This document shows positions 20,974 through 31,838 of a stretch of 34,350 bases of DNA, in pieces. Source of the DNA: Lichtheimia corymbifera B2541 (lineage: Eukaryota > Mucoromycota > Mucoromycetes > Mucorales > Lichtheimiaceae). The notes below the pieces were generated by a model. The model had not been told where the DNA came from. It searched no databases and worked only from the letters and a program-made list of their open reading frames with translations. Location of the stretch: assembly GCA_000697475.1 (NCBI GenBank), contig JNEU01000743.1:1-34350 (forward strand). Reading direction: 5' to 3'. Made by a program: the position numbers and the translations under genes. Numbering within the stretch: the stretch's first letter is position 1; the number at the start of each line of letters is the position of its first letter.

Positions 20974-21961
20974 CTAGTCATCAAGCAATTCAACATCTTC
21001 TCTGCGAACAAAAATACCCCGATTTCGATCGGTTTGGAAATATCGCTTGCCATCACGCATACCATCGTTACTGCCCACTATAATCCCACCGTGAGTATTT
21101 TTTTGATACACACATGACTCTACGTGTGTGTGTGAGAGAGAGAGAGACTCATTTACCTGGTACATCCAATTCAATCCCTAGCCAGTCATTTCCAGGAGCA
21201 TCATCCACAGGTCCGATATACTTGACACGACCCGTAAGTACCGAAGGACGATGCAAAATGTTGACATGATCACCATACGTAGGTTCCAACACCACAGGTC
21301 GTTCAGAGGATGAACCGGCACCACCACCACCGCCACCAAAGAATCGAAAGAGCGATGTGGATCGTCGACGGGGTATTTTACGTACAGAGCTTAGGATGAT
21401 TTCATCAGGTAGTGAATATCGCTTATACGTAAATGGATATGCATAATTCGAATTCCTCGATGAGGGTCTCGGGGGTCGTTCAGGTAATTCAAATGTTAAT
21501 CGTGTGGATTTAGGTTTCAGTTGCTGTTGTTGTTGTTGTTTTTCTTCTCGTTTTGCCACTTGATCGGATATGTCTTGAGTTTGTTGTTGCAGCATGGCAT
21601 CAAATTCATCATGGCCTTTGTATCGATTGGTCACATCTTCTTGCTCACGTGCTGTGGAGGGTGATGAAAGGCTCTTTTGTAAATCGAGATGAGGAGATAC
21701 TGTCGCTTCTTGACCAGGTGGTATCAATAGGATGTTTGGTGGCGTTTTTTCCGATTCTCGCACTGATAAGGTATCTTTGTCACTCATAAACGAGGTAGCA
21801 GAAGATGATGTCGTTGTGGCAGTAGTAGTTGTCATATAGGATGGATCTTCCGAACCTCTTCTCCCAGCGGTAGGATTGTAAGTTTCATTTACGTCAACAT
21901 GATCGGCTGATTTGATCTTTTGAAGTCCTTGTTTATTCTTGAAGAAATTGAAAAGGGGCAT
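20974..21961 (-). CDS. CAP-Gly domain protein (302 aa), 2 exons
   Basis: A likely microtubule plus-end or tubulin-tail binding protein. Exons, in minus order: 21157-21961 and 20974-21077; phase 1 junction. Start codon MPLFNFFKNKQ at 21961, preceded by T-rich sequence. The N-terminal two thirds are Ser/Thr/Gln-rich and likely disordered (polyThr near MTTTTATTTSS, polyQ at about 21,525-21,540), with a Gly6 run before the domain. The CAP-Gly domain fills about residues 225-297. It runs from GDHVNILHRPSVLTGRVKYI through DDAPGNDWLGIELDVP to VGSNDGMRDGKRYF, then RNRGIFVRREDVELL. The signature glycine-rich GKNDG motif is present as GSNDG, a one-residue variant. A purine/CA microsatellite occupies the intron. 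The gene shares a short divergent promoter with Syntaxin-18. Confidence 0.88.
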
Positions 21962-22156
21962 CAGGATGATGGTAGAATAGGGAATAAAAAGAGTGTTTTG
22001 CGGGGGACTGGAGAAAAAGAAATAAAAAAACATTCCTTTCATGCAGCAATCAACCATCAAAGAAGCCCGTGCATAAGTCACGCCGCGACACTTGGCCTAT
22101 CTCTTGTCGCTTTCTCGCTTTATTCTTCTTTGCCACACCCCCCCCCAATTCTACTG
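21962..22156. promoter_or_regulatory. Shared divergent promoter of CAP-Gly and Syntaxin-18 genes
   Basis: Only 195 bases separate the two start codons, so both core promoters must lie here unless one extends into the neighbour. The right half (22,100-22,147) is CT-rich for the plus-strand gene. The left half is T/C-rich on the minus strand. No TATA box is evident. Confidence 0.5.
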
Positions 22157-23272
22157 ATGCCGGATCGGACAGCTGAATTCCGTACCATTGCCCTTGAAAG
22201 GTCGTCATTGTGTGCCACATCTTCACCCAAACCAAAGATAAAAAAGGAACTTGACAACGATGCGTCTTACGATCTGTTCACCAAAGAAGCCTATCGCATC
22301 CATGAGCACATTGACAGTCTACGTCGCTTTCTTTTGTCCATACGCCGAGCCTACCTCAACACGGACGCACGCCAAAGTCTAAGGAAACGAGCTGGAGCAA
22401 CAGCAACAACAGCATCACCCAAAGCGTCAGGATTGGAGGGGTCGTTATTTGCCCTGTTTGGCACCGACATTGGCAGCTTGACCGACAATGAGCGCGACGA
22501 GATCGACTTTCAAGCCAAAGTGATTATCCGACGTTGTATGGATCGTATCAAGGAGTTGGAACATGCCGAAAAAGTGCGTAAAGAAAAAGAAGTGACGGCA
22601 TCCACCAAAGGCATTGCAGGGTTCTTGGGTAGCCTGTTAATATCATCCGAGTCGACACTTGCACGTGACACACTTGCCCTTCATCGCAGCAGCATGATTT
22701 GGTTACTGAATAAGCGATTGGCTCAAGTATCCGAGTTACAAAAGAGTCAACAAGAGATACGGTTACAACGTGAATTGGAAAAGAGCGAGAATCAACTCTA
22801 TCGATCCTCTGAGATGGCATTTTCAGCACAATCCTTGATGGATGATGAGAAAGAGGAGCAGGAGAACAAAGGACAGTACAGCAGCAGCAGTAACAACAAT
22901 GGACTAGTACAAGAGGAGATGCCCATGGATGCTTTTCAAGAACAACTTTCTCAAGAGCAATTACAAGTGCTGGAACGTGAAAATTCAACCATGATTGAAG
23001 AACTCAACAATACCCTGAACCAAGTTCGCAATGCTGAAACCGCTTTACTCGAGATATCCACGTTACAGAATCAATTGACCGAACATCTCGCTGCCCAAAC
23101 TGTACAAACGGATCAATTATACGCTGACTCGATCGCCACCACTGAACGTATCGAACAAGGCAACTTGCAACTCATCAAGACCAAGGAAAGGAACCGTGGC
23201 ACTCGCAACTTTACCCTTATATTCCTCCTATTTGCTAGTTTCATTCTTTTATTTCTCGACTGGTATTCTTGA
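22157..23272 (+). CDS. UFE1: Syntaxin-18/Ufe1-type ER Qa-SNARE (371 aa)
   Basis: A single-exon SNARE for retrograde Golgi-to-ER fusion. The chosen start MPDRTAEFRTIAL at 22157 matches the opening of syntaxin-18 N-domain proteins; the longer upstream frame is leader. Residues about 1-100 form the N-terminal domain. The SNARE motif occupies about 275-340 (MIEELNNTLNQVRNAETALL, LQNQLTEHLAAQTVQTDQLY, TERIEQGNLQLIKTKE), with a Gln near the central layer. A tail anchor of about 20 residues (FTLIFLLFASFILLFLDWYS) ends in LFLDWY, a hallmark of syntaxin-18. The central region contains Gln/Ser/Asn low complexity. Expected partners are the Sec20, Use1 and Sec22 SNAREs and the Dsl1 tether. The symbol follows yeast. 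Confidence 0.9.
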   Translation: MPDRTAEFRTIALERSSLCATSSPKPKIKKELDNDASYDLFTKEAYRIHEHIDSLRRFLLSIRRAYLNTDARQSLRKRAGATATTASPKASGLEGSLFALFGTDIGSLTDNERDEIDFQAKVIIRRCMDRIKELEHAEKVRKEKEVTASTKGIAGFLGSLLISSESTLARDTLALHRSSMIWLLNKRLAQVSELQKSQQEIRLQRELEKSENQLYRSSEMAFSAQSLMDDEKEEQENKGQYSSSSNNNGLVQEEMPMDAFQEQLSQEQLQVLERENSTMIEELNNTLNQVRNAETALLEISTLQNQLTEHLAAQTVQTDQLYADSIATTERIEQGNLQLIKTKERNRGTRNFTLIFLLFASFILLFLDWYS

Positions 23273-23488
23273 AATATATATACATACAACGCTTCTACTA
23301 TCTATTATTGCATTACCACACTGAGATGTTACATATTGTGCATGTTTTATTCTGTAGCATAATTGGACGCATTGAATGAAAGGGATGTAAATGATTATAC
23401 TATGTCTAAGAGATGTTTAAGGATGGCTCAATGATCCAGTGAGGGAGAGAAGGCACACTCGTAATCTTATCGGATATGTAAGAGGAAG

Positions 23489-26130
23489 CTACCCCTCGTT
23501 CAGACTTGCCCATGCCGTTAATACAAGGGAATCCACTGTACATGATGATGTCAGCTCTCCAAGAAAACGGTAACTTGTAATCAGCTATATTACCTGGGAT
23601 AGGTTTAGAAACATTTTGATTGAATAGATGCTCTTGATTGCACACAAGGAAAGCAGCATGCAGATCCCATTCTGCTGGTGGCGTGCTGTCGAGGTACAGG
23701 GAACGTTTCGGTTTTGCCATGAGGATAAGCGTGACACCAAGACTACACCTAAAACAATGCATGAATGTATCAGTTACACCAAGTAAATTCGTCTGCAGCT
23801 CATTCACGTACCAGTCTTTGACGTTTGACAAAACACCGCCGTAGGGTCGTATCCCAATGTCACCGTTATGTAGCTGAACATCCAGTGTTCGCACGAAGTT
23901 TCCAGAGAGCAGTCAATGAAATGTGGAAGATGGTCTTTGGCCCTTTGAAAAGGACACATCGCAGATCCTGTATGTTGGTTCCTCCTGAATCTTGCTTAGC
24001 CAAAAGCTTTGTAATATCGCCTGCTCGCCTTTCATCAAAGAACCTGTGCTGGTTACGGAAATGCGCATATGTCCTTGGCAAAGATCATGATTGCCATCCA
24101 CCAAAAGCTAATGTACATATCCTAGTCTCGGCAGCATCTTGGCTATACGTGCGATCACATGTTGGTGTACGAAATGCCCATCCTGATATTTGGGGTGCGG
24201 TACTGGGCCCCATATCTCCTTCAGTTCCTACTTGCTGTCTGATTCGGTCGGTATGATATGCTTGAATGCAGATTTCCAGCCGATCTTCTCGTTCTCGTTG
24301 ATATGCCCAATAGCTTATTCCTCGGAATCATCTTGCCAGCCGCTTTGCTGTTTGGAATTCTCGATGCATAGGCTCCCGTTGACATACCAAAAAGGGTTTC
24401 TGGGATGGTATAATCCAAGAGGAAATAAAACCGACGAAGGAGATGTATGGTAATACTGATGACAACATCCTTGTATTTGTGTGCTTGGGGCGTGTACTTA
24501 TGTCACCTACAAAGGAGTCGCAAATTTCCCATCAAGGAACACAGCCAAGCGTCATTAGGCACCAATAATCAACGAAGTGAGCTACATAGAGAAATGCATG
24601 AGTACCCTCATTCTGGGGATCGCATAAAGGCCATTCTTGAGACTTACCTGAGGCCAATGATGATGGTATGAATACAAGTAGAAAGAAAGGGCGTGTAATA
24701 GTGTTGGTGACAACAGCCTTTATAAGTGAATGGGCGTGGGAATTGCTGTCATGATTGATTGATCAAACTGGTAAAGTGGTCAAGCATCTTGGAGTACCGA
24801 GACGAAATGATGGAAAATCGCAGCTGATAAATCCACCTGCCACTTGAAAAGTGTAATTTTGTAGGTGACATAAGTATGTCCGTGCTTGGATGTGTGAATT
24901 ATTGTCGGACCAAAGGCGGGGAGAAGTTCATGAGCTGATAAAGTGGTCGGCCTCCTCAAGGGATCAGGAAACACTGAGGGCTATAACGAACGCCAGCCTG
25001 CATGCACCATGATGATTTATCCAAACATAATCGATCCACCCATAACGTGAATGTGTTGCAGCCTTTTGGTCAAGATGCTCGATGTAACAGTGACCCATTG
25101 TCGTGAACCCTTCACAAGCCGACTTTGACACCACCAAAAGCCGTGGATCCCGCATTTTGGCAATAGAAATACCATATTCTCTCCCAGGCGACAAAAGCGT
25201 AAGGTCGTAGAATGATGGAACCGGATGAACAGAGGATACATGTTCAAGTCCAAAAAGCACCGTGAGTCGCACCCATTTCCGTTAACATAACATGTTTGTC
25301 TCCCCTAGCACAGTAAAGTACGATGACATCCTTGACTTCTGCCATGGTAATATAATAAAGCGGAAGAGAGCCTGCCAGTTTCATCCGTAAGTTCACTTGA
25401 AGGTGACAACCCCGGATACCACTTTTACCTACTTGGAATAATTGCATTCTTGCTTCCAATGGCCGCATCTTCATTCCATCCATAATGTGCTGCTGCTATT
25501 CCATTGTAAGAGACGTCAGTTAACAGGTCTTTGTTGATCCAATACCACGCGTACCAGTGAAACCATGTACAACGTCGTTCTTGCTTGAGACCAATCTCTT
25601 GTTGCTGCCACAGGTAGCATACACATCCAAGCTATAATAAACGCAACGTAAGATGTCAACTATAATACTATTTGCTGTCCTTGTCAACATATCAACATAC
25701 CCAACGTAGCTATGTGGGCCTCTCCTTGACGACATCCATGGGAACCACGCACACGACACAAGACGGATTCCTTGGCTCTTGTATAACGAGAAAGCAAGCA
25801 AACTACATGTAACCTTTAATATCATAAGGTCCTATTTGAATAATAAAGAATGCAGCGATCGACGTACCTGTTGCATTGGAAGAAGCTTGGGTCATGGGTA
25901 GATCGCGTGCGTACTTGTTGCCATTGGAAACTGTCGTCATTGACCACACCAGTTCGCCCATCGACACTGTACATGCAAAGGTAACAATGGGGACAGTTAC
26001 TGGGTTGTACTTTTGTAAATGGAATTAGGCCTACCTTGCTTTGTGAAGCAGGAGAGAAGAAGGAGTTCTTTGTCTTCTCTTTCGTTGTTCTCTATTTGAG
26101 CACTCAACCCCTCCCCGCTCGCTACAGCTA
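23489..26130 (-). pseudogene. Copy A of an unrecognised multi-exon gene, probably decayed
   Basis: I do not recognise the family. On the minus strand several protein-like segments with matching splice sites follow one another: an exon ending at 26035, an exon 25868-25966, and a segment with an intron from about 25,556 to 25,498 (gtacgc donor, CTGAC branch-like motif, AATAG acceptor). A conserved block reads GISIAKMRDPRLL then SKSACEGFT (about 25,100-25,180), and YGWIDYVWI follows. The last two exons are 23594-23748 and 23489-23535, in phase and ending NEG stop. No full frame could be threaded through, and the start region has lost the in-frame ATG that copy B retains. Copy B (31.8-33.1 kb) is colinear. 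Either this is an intact gene whose 5' end I mis-model, or a decayed paralogue. Confidence 0.45.
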
Positions 26131-27530
26131 CCACTGTGAATAAACATTTGGGTGAAAAGAATAAACTGCTGCTCGAAATGCCAATTCGACATAGCTCTCA
26201 TAATTAAACAAAACATGATCTTACTGTGGCCAGGAGGTGGCGTCATCTAGGTCCGTGCGGCATTATAAAGTTGATTGCTTTTTTAAGCAGCTCAACCCCT
26301 GTGCCCAGCAGGCCAGCATTGGATGTATCATGTTTACTTATGTACCTTCCTAACGGCAATCATCATCATCCATCTATGCACTAACCTGTCAAGTAAGTGT
26401 GTGTGTAACCACCACATGCTAGTTTACTCATTTCTTCACTTTACTTGAAATGCCCTCAAGCACCATCAATTAGGAAGAAAGCAGCTCCATCACGGTTATA
26501 GCATAGTGAGAACATAAACATGGTTGTATCCCAAATCATGCGTATGGTTTTTATTTGAATGGAGTTGATCAACATGTCGAAGCCCAACATCTGACCAAGT
26601 TTCACAATGGAGATGGACAATGGCGGGGGCGTTCACTATTACACTCTACATCTCTCCTATATCGGGACTGACCTACATTTAAAGTTCTTATAATGAAGCA
26701 TGCGGTTTTTAAATGAATGAAGTTGATCAGTATGACTCAGCGATCCTTCTTACCAAGTTTCATGCTCAAAATGGGGAAGCTCAAGGTAATGCATACTAAT
26801 CGACATTTCATGAATTCGGTCGGGTGCGGAATCTCCGTCCTTCATAGTCAATCACTCATTATACTCTCCCATTCGAAATTTTCAAATGAAGCATGAGGTC
26901 TTTATGAGAACGAAAATGATCAGCATGACTGAGAGCACCTGGTGTGAAAGTTTCATCTTTGAGAAAGGAAATCTCGAGTCATGGGGCCGTCCAACCTGCA
27001 TATATTTACGTGCGTTCATCGTCGGACGCCCGCATCAAAGTTCTCACAATGAAGCGTGTGATTTTTATTTGAAAAGAGTTGATCAGCATGTCAAAGCCCA
27101 CGGCCTGACCAAGTTTGATGTTCGAGATGGACAACCGCGGGGGTGTGCACTATGCACCCTACTTGCGTTCGGTCCGTCCTTCGTCTCCCCTATTTTTGGA
27201 CCGTCCGATTCATAAAATGTCTTAATGAAGCATACGGTTTTTAAATGAATGGAGTTGATCAGCATGTCCCAGAGAACCTGCTTACCAAGTTTCATGTTCG
27301 AAATGGCGAATCCCAAGGTTATTCATATTAGATGGCATTTCAATGAATCCGGCGGGTTCCCGAATTTCCGCCCATCATAGTAAACCCCACATTACACCCT
27401 CCCATCCAAAATTTTCATATGAAACGTGGGTCCTCCATTAAGACAAAGTTGGTCAGCATTCCCGAATGCATCTTCTGACCAAGTTTGAGGTCAAAGTGAA
27501 TAATCGTAAGATCATGGATCAATTTACAGT
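23980..27530. repeat. Segmental direct repeat, copy A
   Basis: From about 23,980 the sequence matches 31,335 onward in the same orientation, continuing through satellite array II. The offset is about 7.35 kb at the left end and about 6.98 kb in the satellite, so copy A is longer there by a few hundred bases. Marker matches are GCTCGCCTTTCA (24,024 and 31,373), CCCTTCACAAGCCGACTTTG (25,109 and 32,011) and CCTCAAGCACCATCAATTAG (26,454 and 33,425). The intervening 27.5-31.3 kb is not duplicated in this window. Confidence 0.8.
26535..27530 (+). repeat. Satellite array II
   Basis: Core motifs (TTGATCAGCATG and variants) start at 26565, 26723, 26916, 27079, 27255 and 27449. Spacings are 158, 193, 163, 176 and 194. 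The third core belongs to a variant monomer (GAGAACGAAAATGATCAG with a TGTGAAAGTTTCA tail). Frames over the array, such as 26886-27215, look coding by length only. Confidence 0.85.
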
Positions 27531-27544
27531 GTGCATGGATTTGC

Positions 27545-28830
27545 AGGAAGTGCCTGACGTATTTAATTTCCAGCTCTTCCCACTCCCATGTCCCATCTTC
27601 TTGCCTCTTCTCCCAATCTCACTGTTGCCCCATTCAACTACAACTACCACCTGCGAACGATTGTCCTCAACCCATCATGCCGATCCTACAACTGTCTTGA
27701 TCCGATTGTCTTTGGCTTAATGGCAACTCCATGGCGTGTGCACACCCCACTACAACACCCGCGTTTCTTGACACTGCACGTTCCCTTGTACAATCCTCAA
27801 CCACCATCAAATGTAATAGCATTCATTGCAGCAGTTGCTGTTAGCAAAATCTTTACTGCATTGTCTCAAACAGCGTTCACAGCCTTGTCACTCTTCTACA
27901 ACACTCGCTCTTGCTCACTGCTCTGTCTCGACCAAACGCAGCAGCCGTTGCTATTATCAACGTCTTTTACTCCATTGTCTCAAGTTACTTGCAGCAACTT
28001 GCTTTGATACATACGGATTCCAATAGATGGGATGTCATATCAGCTATCAAATTCACCGCAATACAAGTATCGTCGCCTGGTTGAGCTGCGAGAGAAGACG
28101 ACTAAGAAGGATTGGCCAACAGCGTATGGAGAAGGAAGCATACCAGCAGCGATCGCATGAACCAACATATTGGATTTGATGAACGGATGAAATCAAGTGC
28201 AGTGATGAGATGCCCTGGAATGCTGCTTTGGTTACTTGGAGCGAGCGTCGTCCGCAGGAACGAGCACATGGATACGGCTGAGGATGATGATGGATGGGGT
28301 GGGATTGGCGAGATGGATGATATCTTGGTGAACGGTGCTTGACAGCCATGGACGCTATTGGAATACTCAAGTCAATGCATGCAGCAGCTATTTTACAATC
28401 ATGGAATAGAATTACCTAATTATCCCTGTTAACTCTATGTGATCCAACCGTAGCTTAATAATCTGTTCCCTTATTATACTTACTCGATAAACAACTACAC
28501 TATCATATGCTATTCTTCTGCTTTTTTCTTAATTGAATTCAACATAATTTTTAAGAAGAGTATCGTGCCATCAGTTCATAATGCATCATAATGCACGAGA
28601 TATGGATTTCTTGCTTGGTTTCAGGATTGAAAGATGGGAAAAAAGCATGAAGGCTGGAAAGCGAGATTGGATCATTTACGTCATCGTATCGAGATACTAT
28701 TGTTTTTTTGTTACAGCTTCCTAGCTCACGTATTGATAGACGAAATGCAGAGGTGGTTCTCGAACGCTTGTATCGCAAAACATTAAATCCAGGGTGGATG
28801 ATTCCCAACATAGTGCTTGGTTCATTGTAA
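27545..28830. repeat. Repeat unit R (partner of 2440-3500)
   Basis: Colinear with unit L at a constant offset of about 25,105. The minus strand keeps QVTKAAFQGISSLHLISS near 28,210 and SRYDDVNDPISLSSL near 28,680, which correspond to the membrane-protein ORF of unit L, but the membrane segment is absent and the frame is broken. An AT-rich stretch of about 270 bases (28,400-28,570) replaces it. Here the ORF is a relic. Confidence 0.7.
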
Positions 28831-29084
28831 ACTTAATTCATTCTGTTCAAGAATAAGCTGTGATACAATGTTTAACTAGTACATGAACATCGGATGCTTA
28901 TCGATAGTAACCGTCAGCAGATGCTATCTTATGCAACCTTGTATAAGAACGAGCTAATCTATACGGGCTATCATAGCCGGACCTTTCTATAAGGGATGGA
29001 GCTACATTCATGCATTTCTCCACCAATAGCATTGGCCCTTCCAGTCCTCATTGGTTTGTTACACAAACACGTCCTTCTGTATTT

Positions 29085-29245
29085 TGATTCACATGAGTGG
29101 CCCCACGACAAATAACAAAGACCGCTTTTCATGTAGCATTACTTTTCAGCATATGGAAAACAAACGATGCCCATATCTCAAATTCTATAATCAGCCATTG
29201 GGGTTTTTAATAGAACAAAATTGTTTGATGTGTAGAAGGAACCAC
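29085..29245 (+). repeat. Solo half-unit of the left hairpin family
   Basis: The order AACAAAGACCGCTTTTCATG, CAGCATATGGAAAACA, TGCCCATATCTCAAATTCTA, AATAGAACAAAATTGTTTGA matches the right arm of the first hairpin (1205-1330: AACAAAGACCACTTGTCATA, CAGCATATGCAAAACA, and AATAGAACGAAGTTGCTC). It lacks an inverted partner nearby, so it is a single diverged half-unit about 28 kb from the array. Confidence 0.6.
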
Positions 29246-29560
29246 GTGTGCATAAATATAATAGCATTCCGAATGACATGATGTACCCTAGTCAAGTAAC
29301 AACGGCTCGTTTACTTACAACCTACACCTGTATCAATCCTGAAAGCTGAAACTTTATGCTCGCCAATTTAGCCTCAAGGTACTGGAAATGACTCAACCAC
29401 ATCCTATATCTCGTTGTTTCAGCTTGCTGATAACTTGTAACTATTTATGTTGTTCAGGTGTAACAAAAAATGGGCGTACTGCATAACATCTTTTGGACCG
29501 CCATCCCTCGTCGTAGATGTCAATCACAATTTTGTAAATGTCCACCACAAAAAAACGGCC

Positions 29561-29566
29561 TTTATT
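29561..29566 (-). terminator. Poly(A) signal of the thioredoxin-like gene
   Basis: TTTATT on the plus strand reads AATAAA on the minus strand, 58 bases downstream of the stop codon at 29624. Confidence 0.45.
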
Positions 29567-29623
29567 GCATACATGGCACTTGAAAAGGAAAAGGAGAATA
29601 CAAGAAATGACCAACAGGCTGGT

Positions 29624-30158
29624 TTAACAGGCGTTCAATTTGCGAACACAATTTTCAAGTGCTTTAGGATCGGGACCAATCCAATGATCAACCTTCTGAC
29701 CATTATGGAAGAAGAAAAAAGTAGGCACTGCTGTAACTCCCTCGTTCCTAGTAAGATCCTGCGTTTACACTCACATTGTCAGTACAAGTACATTCCTATC
29801 GCTCATAGTAAGTTACTTACGGGATTGTCATCGATATCGACGGATAGAAAAGTAATGCCTGGATACTTCTGGGAATGCTTCTTAAATTCAGCGCCCATGT
29901 ATTGGCATATCTCTAAAGTGTACATGTTAAATGAGAACAACAGTTGTTAAGAAAGCGTTAGACACGTTGTCAACCTACGAGACCAGCGAGCCTCGAAATC
30001 AACGGCAACCTAAGTTTGAAATACAAATGCCAATGAGCAAGATACACGATGCTGAAATTAAGGGCGGCTTGAATGCACGAAGCGGTCGTATATACCTTCG
30101 CTTTCGTTTTGAGAAAGCGCTTATATTCAGCAGAACTAGTGATTTCGTGTACTGCCAT
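29624..30158 (-). CDS. Thioredoxin-fold protein with SQIC active site, 4 exons
   Basis: A small protein of 106 aa with a complete thioredoxin fold. Exons, in minus order: 30096-30158, 29979-30009 (31 nt), 29821-29912 and 29624-29758; total 321 nt with consistent phases. The sequence runs MAVHEITSSAEYKRFL, VAVDFEARWSQICQYMGAEF, FLSVDIDDNPDLTRNEGV, AVPTFFFFHNGQKVDHWIG, with the cis-Pro in AVPT. The usual WCGPCK becomes WSQICQ: the nucleophilic first Cys is Ser, the second Cys is kept, and DFWA becomes DFEA. The Ser codon ends exon 2, so the motif spans an intron; the only alternative donor (after TCTCGTAG) does not restore a Cys. Classical dithiol reductase activity is therefore unlikely. A monothiol, chaperone-like or scaffold role is inference. 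The gene sits alone between large repeats yet shows no disabling lesion. Confidence 0.85.
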
Positions 30159-31334
30159 GTTGAAAAGGATAAACGAATAAAGAAGATCCCATTGGTTGAC
30201 GTTTATGTTGGTGATTTATATATCACACCTGTAACAGGATGAAAACCTTGCAAGTGTGTAACACATACATACCTGCAGTCCTTGTATTGTGGTACCACCC
30301 TTGCGTAATCTACCCTTTTACAAATGAGATGCTTTAGAGGTGAGCAAACTTAACCGGCTTTAACTTATGAAAGGAAAACGAGGGTTACATTGGTTTTGAA
30401 AAGTTTCGTGTTTTACGTTGCTTTTGCCCTTTTAGTTTACTGTGAGCAAGCGAGATGGAAGGTTTATGATTTCTATATGCAAATTGATCTCCGTTATCTG
30501 TCAATGTCCTGAGACAGGATTGAGTAAGGATGGCGGGTTATCTATCTATGCACATATTGCTTCCATCCCCATTATTTGTTGTCATTGTGTGAATTGGTTC
30601 TTTTATTAATTAAGGTACAACCTAACCATTTCGCTAGATGAAACACATACACATATCCTTTTTGATGTAGCTATGTACTTCCACAGGTGAATACGCGAAG
30701 TTGGATCAGGTGGCACAGTTTACTACAGCCTGCATCGTGGTAATATAACGGGCTTCCCAACAGAAGATTGATTGCTGGAGAAAACCGCGTACGCGTGTTT
30801 CCGTAATCCAAATGTTGTCCATATTTCAACAGCACCCTTGCAGCAGAATGTACCCTGGATGCTGTCTTTCTTGTATAGGGAAATTTTTGAAGACGCAAGT
30901 TGCAACAATTTGCATGAGGGTGGAAGAAGGGCGTACGAGGGCTGACCCGTGATGGTGTGTAAGTTGTCAAAAGATTTCATGCATAAAGGCACTAGCGCTG
31001 CAGATCTCATTGGCAATTTTAAACCATCCCTTATGCATGCTTCATGAAATTGCCAATATCATCTTAGTGTCGTGGAACTTTGACGTAGGATTTGTAATGT
31101 ACGAGTTGTGTGTATGTTTGCGGATAATCAATGTCGTGGGCCGTTACAGGTCTGATGAGAGGATAATATAGTCGATAAAAAACCGCGTTTGCAGAATTGA
31201 GTGCGGAATTGCCAATGCGTTTGATTGCAACATGTTCAATATATCCCAAATCAACAGCTGATGACACTTGACCACGTCGCAGGTCATTAGCAAGGGATAC
31301 ACCACAAATCGTGAAAGCATGATTGATAATATCC
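30159..31334. other. Gene-free stretch upstream of the thioredoxin gene
   Basis: No supported gene. It includes the thioredoxin promoter. Weak minus-strand frames at 30,671-31,016 and 31,064-31,267 may be highly diverged 3' remnants of the copy B gene, because they occupy the position of the last exons in copy A, but no sequence match was visible to me. Confidence 0.35.
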
Positions 31335-31838
31335 GTTGGTTCCTCTTTGACAAAAGTCTTGCAATGTCGCCAGCTCGCCTTTCACCAAAGAGTCTGTGTT
31401 GGTTACGGAGAATCGAATAGCACGATATCCTTGTCATCCACCAAAGCTAATACAGGTCCCAGTGCATCTTGTTGGCTATTCGATGCGATCACATGTTATT
31501 ACACAGCATATGAACCAAAAGAAAGACACAAAAAGTAATCCCACATACCATTCGGACCAACGTCATGCATACAAGTATCAACACAGACAAGCAACAAGTA
31601 AGCCTTGAAGAACAACTACGCATGTTTGAATCGTATGAGCATTCTCGATGATACATTGATTCAGCCAAAGCTCATCTTGACATACCAAAAAGTGGCTTTT
31701 GGATAGAATAATCAGAGATAATGAAAGAGACATGTTGGTGATAACATCCTGCCGATATGTGCATGAGCATGCGAAAATGTTGGCTGGCCAAAGACGAGGA
31801 GAGATGTGTGAGCTGATCGGATAACGTGATCGGCCTTC

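Larger units (their letters stand above)
28831..29623. other. Region between repeat unit R and the thioredoxin gene
   Basis: Apart from the solo hairpin half-unit at 29,085-29,245 and a poly(A) signal at 29561-29566, nothing is recognised. Weak frames at 29051-29281 and 29447-29950 read through repeat relic or antisense to the thioredoxin gene. Confidence 0.45.

Noticed and set aside
29447..30242. Plus-strand frames 29447-29950 and 29931-30242
   Set aside because: They are antisense to the four-exon thioredoxin gene, whose splice sites and fold motifs are consistent on the minus strand.
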